Assembly (NCBI GenBank): GCA_937891565.1 | Contig: CALAHA010000151.1 | Location: forward strand, 1 to 5,113 | DNA: 5,113 nucleotides | DNA from: an uncultured Ilumatobacter sp. | GTDB taxonomy: Bacteria; Actinomycetota; Acidimicrobiia; Acidimicrobiales; Ilumatobacteraceae | Reading direction: 5' to 3' | Shown: positions 1-5,113 of the stretch, piece after piece | Position numbering within the stretch: the stretch's first letter is position 1 | Layout: the number at the start of each line of letters is the position of its first letter | The notes under the pieces: model-generated | Seen by the model: the letters and a program-made list of their open reading frames with translations, nothing else | Told to the model about the DNA's origin: nothing | The model's database searches: none | Made by a program: the position numbers and the translations under genes

Positions 1-2
1 GG

Positions 3-110
3 TCCGTTGCCGACATCCACGACGAGGCTTCACTCGCTGTCGTGCGTGAATGGAAGAAAGCACAGAAGGCAGCCAAAAAAGACAAACAGGATCGGCCACT
101 CTCAGCATGA
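3..110 (+). CDS. C-terminal end of an unidentified upstream gene (partial)
   Basis: This frame is open from the left edge and stops at TGA 108-110, giving about 35 residues. The visible tail has an acidic start (SVADIHDEASLAVV) followed by a Lys/Gln-rich charged end (REWKKAQKAAKKDKQD). It is judged real because its TGA overlaps the ATG of the next gene in the ATGA arrangement typical of operons, and because the two other + frames here either stop just before 50 or give Arg/Ser-rich shadow peptides. The product cannot be identified from so short a piece. A charged, lysine-rich end like this would suit a cytoplasmic tail of a glycosyltransferase or transporter subunit, but that is a guess. Confidence 0.6.
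   Translation, partial: SVADIHDEASLAVVREWKKAQKAAKKDKQDRPLSA
107..110 (+). other. ATGA stop/start overlap (translational coupling)
   Basis: The stop TGA (108-110) of the upstream frame overlaps the ATG (107-109) of the coiled-coil gene. No strong Shine-Dalgarno sequence lies just upstream, so the start probably depends on ribosomes terminating at the previous gene. This fixes the start of the downstream gene and shows that the two belong to one operon. Confidence 0.7.
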
Positions 111-904
111 AACAGTGCTCCCAGCGAATCGGTGTCCTCAGTTCGCTTCATCCAGCCGCCTGGCAGAGCGACGTCGTTGCCCGAGTGATGCGCGCCCAAG
201 TCGATCTGTATACCACCAACACCTCACTCGATTTCCGCAGCGTTCACGAACAAGCAGCACTGAACCGTGCATCGTGGAAGCCCGCCCTGACTGCCAGTTG
301 GCCAGCCACCGTCAGCACCGTCGTCGTCGAGCACGACATCGAGACACACGATCGCGAGCGTGCTGGCGCTGCATCGATCATCGCAATCGAGACCGACATG
401 TTCGCCGACACGATGCTGTGGTGTGAGTTGTTCGAACAGACGCTCGACCCCGCCGCCGTCGACACCCGGACCCGCATGCTCGAACACCTCGGCGTCGATC
501 AAGATCCCACCGACGGTTTCGCCGCTGCCACCGCTTCACTCGGCGGGCTGCTCACCCCGACCGACCGGTACTGCCTGGCCCGAGCAGCCGACCGGGGTGC
601 CCTCGATGAGGCGCATGCCGCGCTCGCCGCTGGGCGGACTGCGTCGAGTGCTGGTCTCGTCGACGAGATTGCCCGCGTCGCTGCCGCCATCGAGCTGGCC
701 AGCCCTGACACCGGTGCGAAGCAAATTGCTGCGCTCCAGCAGCGCGTCGCAGAGCTGGCAACCGAGCTCTGCGACGAACGAGATCGGCACGCGCTGGCCG
801 AGCGCCAGGCCGCCGAGGAACTCGATACCGCCGCCCAGCGGGAAAGCTCGCTCACGAGCCGCCTCGACACCGCCTTGCTTCGCAGCACTCTGGCGGAGCG
901 CTGA
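107..904 (+). CDS. Unrecognised protein with C-terminal coiled coil (265 aa), glycan-locus associated
   Basis: No family is recognised. The first ~125 residues look like a mixed alpha/beta region (IGVLSSLHPAAW near the start, then VSTVVVEHDIETHD). A helical Ala-rich middle follows, and residues ~205-265 form a strongly heptad-like charged helix (IAALQQRVAELATELCDERD and onward) typical of a coiled coil. No signal peptide or membrane segment is seen, so it is probably cytoplasmic. The ATG at 107 is preferred over the in-frame ATG at 50 because 107-110 is an ATGA overlap with the upstream stop, whereas starting at 50 would overlap that gene by 61 nt. The next gene, a GT2 glycosyltransferase, starts 6 nt after the stop in the same frame. 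The role is unknown; a scaffold or partner of the neighbouring glycosyltransferases is an inference from position and coiled coil alone. Codon use (G/C-rich third positions) supports it being real. Confidence 0.75.
   Translation: MKQCSQRIGVLSSLHPAAWQSDVVARVMRAQVDLYTTNTSLDFRSVHEQAALNRASWKPALTASWPATVSTVVVEHDIETHDRERAGAASIIAIETDMFADTMLWCELFEQTLDPAAVDTRTRMLEHLGVDQDPTDGFAAATASLGGLLTPTDRYCLARAADRGALDEAHAALAAGRTASSAGLVDEIARVAAAIELASPDTGAKQIAALQQRVAELATELCDERDRHALAERQAAEELDTAAQRESSLTSRLDTALLRSTLAER
892..898 (+). promoter_or_regulatory. Possible ribosome binding site for the GT2 gene
   Basis: GGCGGAG lies inside the last codons of the coiled-coil gene, with its GGAG core ending 12 nt before the GTG at 911. 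The spacing is slightly long, so it is a weak candidate, but it is the only purine-rich match to a Shine-Dalgarno sequence near this start. Confidence 0.35.
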
Positions 905-910
905 TCGGTC

Positions 911-1726
911 GTGTTTCGTCGGACTGGTTCCCCTGCTGCGCGCCACATCATCGAACCAACGTCGGAACCGTTGGTCTCGTTCATTTTCGTGACGTTTGGG
1001 ACCGATTCCGCAGTGATCGATGCGGCGCTCGGCCGCCTGATCTCAAGCTGCGCTGCCGACGACGTACTTGCCGAAATCATCGTGGTCGACAACCTCCACC
1101 CCAAGCGAGGGCATACGACGGGGCAGCATCTTGGGCTGACAACTTCGGGGGTCCGGCTCGCAATGCCCGACGAGAACCTTGGCTTCGGTGGCGGCAACGA
1201 ACTCGGCGTGGCGGCGGCACGCGGCTCCGTGCTCTGCCTTGTAAATCCTGACCTGATGGTCAATGACGGCTGGCTGACCCCGATGCTCGACGAACTCGCA
1301 GCTCACCCTGACGACCTGATTGCTCCCCGCCTGCTCGCAGCCGACGGCAGTCTCGACGAGGCCGGGCAATGGGTCGGGCCAAATGGACTGACTTCACCCG
1401 CATCCGGCGCTGACATCGACTACGCATCGGCCGCCTGCTGGATGTTGCGGACCGAGACGCACGAACGCGTCGGCGGGTTCGATCCGCGATTCCATCCGGC
1501 GTACTTCGAAGACGTTGATTTCGCTTTTCGCCTCCGTCGCCTCGGTGGCCGCGTGCGGATCCATCCAACGGTCGCTGTCACACACCTCCGCGGCGGATCC
1601 GTCGGCAGCGTTCACGGGCCGACCGATATCTCACAGCAGCTCCACGCGTTCGTCGAGCTGTGGGCTCACGAACTCTGGCGTCAGCCGCCGATCGGTGTGC
1701 GCCGGGCAATCGCTGCTGCGAGCTGA
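911..1726 (+). CDS. Family 2 glycosyltransferase (rhamnosyl/galactofuranosyltransferase-like)
   Basis: This is an inverting GT-A enzyme that would transfer a sugar from a nucleotide-sugar donor to a glycan acceptor at the cytoplasmic face of the membrane. Visible motifs are a first strand VSFIFVTFG (22-30), EIIVVDN (55-61), NLGFGGGNELG (89-99), the NPDL element (112-115) that replaces the classic DXD in WbbL-like enzymes, GGFDPRF (188-194), and the acidic catalytic block FEDVDFAFRLR (199-209), followed by HLRGGS (225-230). At 271 aa it is compact but contains the whole catalytic core; there is no membrane helix. The GTG start at 911 is the first start codon after the preceding in-frame TGA and leaves about 20 residues before the core. 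The pattern resembles rhamnosyl- and galactofuranosyltransferases, but the actual donor cannot be read from the sequence. Its 3' end overlaps the convergent GT4 gene by 46 bp. Confidence 0.92.
   Translation: MFRRTGSPAARHIIEPTSEPLVSFIFVTFGTDSAVIDAALGRLISSCAADDVLAEIIVVDNLHPKRGHTTGQHLGLTTSGVRLAMPDENLGFGGGNELGVAAARGSVLCLVNPDLMVNDGWLTPMLDELAAHPDDLIAPRLLAADGSLDEAGQWVGPNGLTSPASGADIDYASAACWMLRTETHERVGGFDPRFHPAYFEDVDFAFRLRRLGGRVRIHPTVAVTHLRGGSVGSVHGPTDISQQLHAFVELWAHELWRQPPIGVRRAIAAAS
1681..1726. other. Tail-to-tail overlap of two convergent coding regions
   Basis: The last 15 codons and stop of the + strand GT2 gene (TGA 1724-1726) overlap the last codons and stop of the - strand GT4 gene (TCA at 1681-1683, read as TGA). 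There is therefore no intergenic space for a terminator between the two gene strings. The transcripts may be complementary at their 3' ends. Confidence 0.85.
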
Positions 1727-3234
1727 CCGACGTCGACCGTCGGGCCGAGTATGTCGATCAGTGCGTGCGCCTGTTTCGACTGCTCGCCATCGTCTGGCCA
1801 GACAGCGAGCTGTGCCGGCACGATTCGAGCAATCGCAGCAAAGGCCCTTTCGATTTCCCTGTCGCCAAGCACACACAGCACTTCGTCGTATTCGCCCGCT
1901 GCGTGGCGCGCAGGCAGGATGCGCACGTTCAAGACGCTGCGACCCCAGTCTTGCGCGAACCGCTGACCGTCGTTCTGGACGAAGATCGTGACGTCGGAAT
2001 CGGTGTCAGTTTCGAGCTGGTCGGCCAAAGCCAGAGTCCGCTTGGCGACCTCCGGTTTGTGCAGCGGCAACGGTGCAGCCAGTGCGATCTGCCTGCGTGC
2101 ATGACCGTGCGGCAATGACGGTCGCCCAATGACTTCGGCATAGACGTCGGCCAACGTGTCGGCGGCACGCTCCCAGGTGAATCCGGGGTCGGCAGCCCTA
2201 TCGAGCAAAGCAATCACGCCGACATCGGTGAGTGCGCCAAGCAGCTTGGCAGCAATGTCATCGGTGTCGTGCGGGTTGAACAGCGCTGCGGGTTCGAGCA
2301 TCACTTCGGGCAGCGACGACACGTTTGAGGTGATGACACGCGCCCCGCAGCGTCGGGCTTCGAGCACCGGCAGGCCAAACCCTTCGTACTTGGACGGGAA
2401 CAGCACGACTTCAGCGCTCTGGTACAGCCGGACCAAGTCGGCGTCGGTGACGAAGCCGGTGACGACCACATCGTTGGCCACACCGCGCTCTTGGCAGTAG
2501 TCGAAGAATTTGACGCGCTGCCCCTCGGCGATCTTCGATGCGATGAGCAACTGGTGACGCTGGCGAAGCTCGGGGTCGAGTCGGCTGTACGCGTCGACGG
2601 CACCATCGAGGTTCTTGCGCCACTCCGGGCCCGCTGGCACCATGACGAACCCGGGGAGCAGCTCAGGCACGACCTTATTGAGTTCGACCATCCGCTCGGC
2701 GAGCGTGTCGGTCGGCGGTGCGAACTGCTCGGCTGTTCCTGCACCGATTGACGTGACCACACGTGCATCGACGTTGAGCATCCGAACGACGTCATCGGCA
2801 GCTGACTGAGAATCGGTGACGATTGCGTCAGACGACACCAGCATTCCAAGACGCGACTGATACCACGCCTTGTCGCCCTTCGTCGGCAGGTAAATGTCCG
2901 AGAACCGATACGGAATGAGGTCGTAACACGTGACCACGGTGCGCTCGGCAATGAGTGGTGCGACCAGTACCGCAATGCTCGCCTGCTCGAATGGCGAGTT
3001 GACGTGCAGCAGGTCGACGCGTTGACCGCGCAGCTCGCTAAAGGACCGAAGCTTGCCCTCGAGGCCCAGGGTGTCGAGGCGAGAGACATAAGGAAGCGCA
3101 TCGTTGTAGGCAAAGACGTCGACGAGGTCCGGGTGGCTGGCCTGCAGCGCACGCGCCAGCTCGCCGGTGTACCGAGCAATCCCACGCTCGCCGTGCTCGA
3201 TGCTTTGCACCGCCTGAATGTCGAAGACGATCAT
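1681..3234 (-). CDS. GT4 glycosyltransferase with extra C-terminal half-domain (517 aa)
   Basis: This is a retaining GT-B enzyme of the group beginning with a D-x-Q-A-x-Q segment (FDIQAVQS, 4-11) and RGIARYTGELARAL (17-30), often mannosyl- or rhamnosyltransferases of O-antigen clusters. The N-domain contains CYDLIPYRF (103-111). The C-domain has a phosphate-binding RKN (206-208), VVVTGFV (256-262) and the EX7E motif E284-GFGLPVL-E292, followed by SSLPEV. The core ends near residue 370. Residues ~381-517 are additional: RQIALAAPLP (381-390) and EYDEVLCVLGD (448-458) resemble the opening strands of a second GT4 unit, as in tandem-GT4 proteins, but this unit stops before any donor-binding domain. 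The ATG at 3234 lies 7 nt after the upstream stop with no clear Shine-Dalgarno sequence, suggesting reinitiation within the operon. It is probably cytoplasmic; the sugar specificity is unknown. Confidence 0.92.
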   Translation of the reverse strand: MIVFDIQAVQSIEHGERGIARYTGELARALQASHPDLVDVFAYNDALPYVSRLDTLGLEGKLRSFSELRGQRVDLLHVNSPFEQASIAVLVAPLIAERTVVTCYDLIPYRFSDIYLPTKGDKAWYQSRLGMLVSSDAIVTDSQSAADDVVRMLNVDARVVTSIGAGTAEQFAPPTDTLAERMVELNKVVPELLPGFVMVPAGPEWRKNLDGAVDAYSRLDPELRQRHQLLIASKIAEGQRVKFFDYCQERGVANDVVVTGFVTDADLVRLYQSAEVVLFPSKYEGFGLPVLEARRCGARVITSNVSSLPEVMLEPAALFNPHDTDDIAAKLLGALTDVGVIALLDRAADPGFTWERAADTLADVYAEVIGRPSLPHGHARRQIALAAPLPLHKPEVAKRTLALADQLETDTDSDVTIFVQNDGQRFAQDWGRSVLNVRILPARHAAGEYDEVLCVLGDREIERAFAAIARIVPAQLAVWPDDGEQSKQAHALIDILGPTVDVGQLAAAIARRTPIGG

Positions 3235-3241
3235 CGTGGCG

Positions 3242-3580
3242 TCAGTGGGTGTCAGGCGTCGAGGTCATCGCTGCGAGAACGGCGGCAAGTTCGGCGGACG
3301 TGGCCGACATTTCTGCGATTTCTGAGCGCAGAGCTGCGATTTCGCGACGGAGTTCGCTGATCATCTTCGACTGATACAGCTGCGTCTCGGCAACGATGTT
3401 GGAGAGTTCGGCCAGTTGGCCTCCGGGCGGTGCGTAATCGGGGGCCGCAACTCCGGACTCGGCAGCAGCGCGCCGGACTTCCTGCTTCGTCATCTCGAAA
3501 TGATTGTTGAAGTAGTTGCGAACGGGCCCGACCGTGGCCCGGGCTGCCGATTTCAGTTTCATCTTCGGAGAGTTCGCCAT
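3242..3580 (-). CDS. Small basic/coiled-coil protein (112 aa), unknown function
   Basis: No named family is recognised. Residues 7-38 form a basic, partly amphipathic stretch (KLKSAARATVGPVRNYFNNH) that could sit on membranes. A Pro/Gly-rich hinge (44-54, with APPGG) follows. Residues ~56-106 form a heptad-patterned helix (ISELRREIAALRSEIAEM) that strongly suggests a coiled coil. There is no signal peptide or transmembrane segment. Its ATG shares one base with the TGA of the upstream fusion gene (TGATG), and the downstream GT4 gene begins 7 nt after its stop, so it is translated as the middle gene of an operon. A second ATG at residue 7 is a possible alternative start. Small proteins of this kind beside glycosyltransferases may tether or oligomerise them; this is inference only. 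Confidence 0.8.
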   Translation of the reverse strand: MANSPKMKLKSAARATVGPVRNYFNNHFEMTKQEVRRAAAESGVAAPDYAPPGGQLAELSNIVAETQLYQSKMISELRREIAALRSEIAEMSATSAELAAVLAAMTSTPDTH

Positions 3581-3582
3581 CA
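3578..3582 (-). other. TGATG stop/start overlap (translational coupling)
   Basis: On the - strand the TGA of the fusion gene (3582-3580) shares its final A with the ATG (3580-3578) of the small coiled-coil gene. No Shine-Dalgarno sequence is visible just upstream, so coupled re-initiation is the likely mode of translation. Confidence 0.75.
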
Positions 3583-5113
3583 GACAGTGACGGTACCCGG
3601 GACGGTTGGCTCAACTCGGGCAACGTGGCGATTCAACGCCTTCACATACTGCTGGCCGCGTCGCTCTTCGCTTGGCTGATCTTGCATCCGTTGGTATGCC
3701 CGTTCGATCATCTGGGTACGACTCGTTGGCTCCTCGACCAGCCGCCGCATCCACGCAGCTGCGTCGCCGATGTCTGGGTCAGCCCACTGAAACCCGTCGG
3801 GGTAGGCCCCCTCACCGTTTTCGACAGCAATCATGACCACGTCGATCAGTGCTGCTGACTCGCTGTCCATGAAGTCGAGGTTGCCCGAGTAGCGCGATGC
3901 GAGCACTGCGGTATGGAGCCACATTGCATCGGCCAGGTGGAGGCCGAGCCCTTCGCCGCGATGCAGCGACACGAGGCAATCGGCAGCTGCGACCATGGCC
4001 GTCATGTCGCTGTCGGAGAGAAACTCGTCGAGCACCTCGATCCGTTCCGACATGGCGGAGTTGGCGACATGTGTCGTGATTCGGCCGAGCGATTCGGTCC
4101 GTTTGTCGCCGTTCAGGGTCTTGATGACCAGCCGCACGTTGGCGTCGGTCGAGCCGAATGCTGCGGCGAACGCATCGATCGCACCGAAGGGGTTTTTTCG
4201 CTCGACGATGCTGAACAGGTCGAGCGCCACGACAAAGACGAACTCGTCGTTTGGCGCAAGCCGTTGCCGCCACGCACTTTGTGTCTCGGGGTCGCAGTCG
4301 GGACGAGCAAGGTACATCGGCTGGTGCGTCACCGCAGGACCGTTGGGAACTGTTCGGTACGCGTCAGCAACGAACGCTGTTGGTGCCCAGATCTCGTCGA
4401 CGAGGTCGAAGGCAACGGCATGACCTTGGGGAACACGATCGAGTTCCCAAAACCAGTAGCCGATCACTCGATCGGCGTTGCGGAGTTGCGGATTCGCAGC
4501 GAGAGCAGCGGGTAGCTCGGGAGCGGTGACCACCGCGATCGTCGTACGCCGCAGCGGTTGGCCGCCGCTATCAACATCAGGGTCGGTTCGGGCCCCGGCC
4601 AGTGGGCTGTTGGTCAGGCCGACGTCGTACAGCGAGACCGGAACGCCTGCGGCGACCAGCCCTGCATGGATGCGCCGAACAGCAACGCCGAGCCCGCTTG
4701 CTGCTCGGTGGTAGCCAAGCAAATTGACGCCGTCCTCAAGCGTCGAAGTAACCGCCGCGCTGCCGCTGTCGGCGGGGCCCGCGACCAGGTCAACGGATCG
4801 CCAAAGCAACAACGTTCCGGCACCGTGCAGTGCCACGAGTGCGACTGGCGCAACGACGGTGGCGTAGGTGTCCCACTGCCACGGCGCAAGCGTGCCTTGG
4901 TCGCCAACACCCCATCGGCGCATGGCGGCTGCAATGCCAACGTTGGCAACCACGAGAGAAAGCGCAACTGCGGCCTTGCCGAGCCGCGCTGCCTGACGGC
5001 GATCAATCGACGCCGTGGTCAGCACGATCGGGATGCCCGCCAAGAGCGGAAGGTAATAGCGGCCCTGCCAGTACGTGCCGGAATCGTCGTTCTGAACCAT
5101 TGTCAGCACCCAC
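3580..5113 (-). CDS. Membrane-domain (DUF2142-like) / GT4 glycosyltransferase fusion, partial
   Basis: The frame stays open to the right edge, so the N-terminus is missing; residues are numbered here from the GTG at 5109-5107. Residues 1-105 resemble the end of a DUF2142-type polytopic membrane protein: a YWQGRYYLPL loop (13-21) and three hydrophobic helices (~18-35, 44-63, 85-103). A short polar linker (~105-125) leads to a GT4 enzyme: GVNLLGYHRAASGLG (127-141), GYWFWELDRVP (217-227), DEIWAPTAFV (238-247), ERKNP (303-307), then the donor-site block E386-GLGLHLA-D394 and YSGNLDFM (407-414). The usual second Glu of EX7E is Asp here. No ATG or GTG lies between the last helix and the GT domain, so a separate GT start is unlikely. 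It presumably transfers a sugar at the inner membrane face while anchored by its membrane part. It heads the visible - strand operon and is coupled to the small coiled-coil gene. Donor and acceptor are unknown. Confidence 0.88.
   Translation of the reverse strand, partial: WVLTMVQNDDSGTYWQGRYYLPLLAGIPIVLTTASIDRRQAARLGKAAVALSLVVANVGIAAAMRRWGVGDQGTLAPWQWDTYATVVAPVALVALHGAGTLLLWRSVDLVAGPADSGSAAVTSTLEDGVNLLGYHRAASGLGVAVRRIHAGLVAAGVPVSLYDVGLTNSPLAGARTDPDVDSGGQPLRRTTIAVVTAPELPAALAANPQLRNADRVIGYWFWELDRVPQGHAVAFDLVDEIWAPTAFVADAYRTVPNGPAVTHQPMYLARPDCDPETQSAWRQRLAPNDEFVFVVALDLFSIVERKNPFGAIDAFAAAFGSTDANVRLVIKTLNGDKRTESLGRITTHVANSAMSERIEVLDEFLSDSDMTAMVAAADCLVSLHRGEGLGLHLADAMWLHTAVLASRYSGNLDFMDSESAALIDVVMIAVENGEGAYPDGFQWADPDIGDAAAWMRRLVEEPTSRTQMIERAYQRMQDQPSEERRGQQYVKALNRHVARVEPTVPGTVTV

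Noticed and set aside
50..106. Extended start of the coiled-coil gene at ATG 50
   Set aside because: It would overlap the upstream gene by 61 nt; the ATGA overlap at 107 is the more natural start.
499..1263. Long open frame on the - strand opposite the coiled-coil and GT2 genes (254 aa)
   Set aside because: It is Ser/Arg/Ala-rich with no motif and lies opposite two well-supported genes; it is a normal antisense shadow in GC-rich DNA.
1727..1743. Short inverted repeat CCGAC/GTCGG just after the GT2 stop, considered as a terminator
   Set aside because: The stem is only 5 bp with no following T-tract, and it lies inside the coding sequence of the convergent gene.
3305..3345. Near-repeated GCGATTTC / CTGCGATTTC units
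   Set aside because: They encode repeated heptad residues (EIAAL/EIAEM) of the coiled coil and need no other explanation.
4193..4199. A-AAA-AAC slippery heptamer on the - strand within the ERKNP codons of the fusion gene, with an open -1 frame down to 3812
   Set aside because: The run is explained by the conserved Arg-Lys-Asn codons. The -1 product is an Arg-rich shadow that would destroy the GT4 domain, and no stimulatory hairpin was identified.
3913..4515. Open frame of 200 aa on the + strand opposite the fusion gene
   Set aside because: The composition and lack of motifs fit a shadow of the GT4 coding frame, which carries clear conserved motifs.

Overview
The window looks like part of a surface-polysaccharide (O-antigen, capsule or cell-wall glycan) biosynthesis locus from a GC-rich bacterium. 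By eye the GC content is about 60% or a little more, and third codon positions favour G/C. The protein style (Ala/Asp/Arg/Val-rich, a DUF2142-type membrane segment, actinobacterial-looking GT2 and GT4 enzymes) suggests Actinomycetota, possibly Acidimicrobiia (Ilumatobacter-like). That placement is inference from style, not a database match.

Layout: two gene strings point at each other. On the + strand lie the C-terminal tail of an unidentified gene (3-110), an unrecognised protein with a C-terminal coiled coil (107-904), and a family 2 glycosyltransferase (911-1726). The first pair overlaps as ATGA. The second pair is separated by only 6 nt and shares one reading frame. On the - strand, read from the right edge, lie a partial membrane-domain/GT4 fusion (5113 to 3580), a small coiled-coil protein (3580 to 3242, coupled by a TGATG overlap), and a GT4 glycosyltransferase with an extra C-terminal half-domain (3234 to 1681). 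The two strings meet tail to tail with a 46-bp overlap of coding sequence. Almost every base is coding; there is no gene-free stretch longer than a few nucleotides, and no tRNA, rRNA, CRISPR array, insertion sequence or convincing terminator.

How the genes may work together: three glycosyltransferases, one GT2 and two GT4, could add successive sugars to a lipid-linked or nascent glycan at the inner face of the membrane. Each string also encodes a non-enzymatic-looking protein with a coiled coil next to a glycosyltransferase, which could act as a scaffold or chain-length partner. The most unusual points are the fusion of a DUF2142-like membrane end to a GT4 enzyme, an apparent truncated second GT4 unit on the other GT4, and the single TGA that alone separates the coiled-coil gene from the GT2 gene. 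I see no clear defence system or other wholly new system here.
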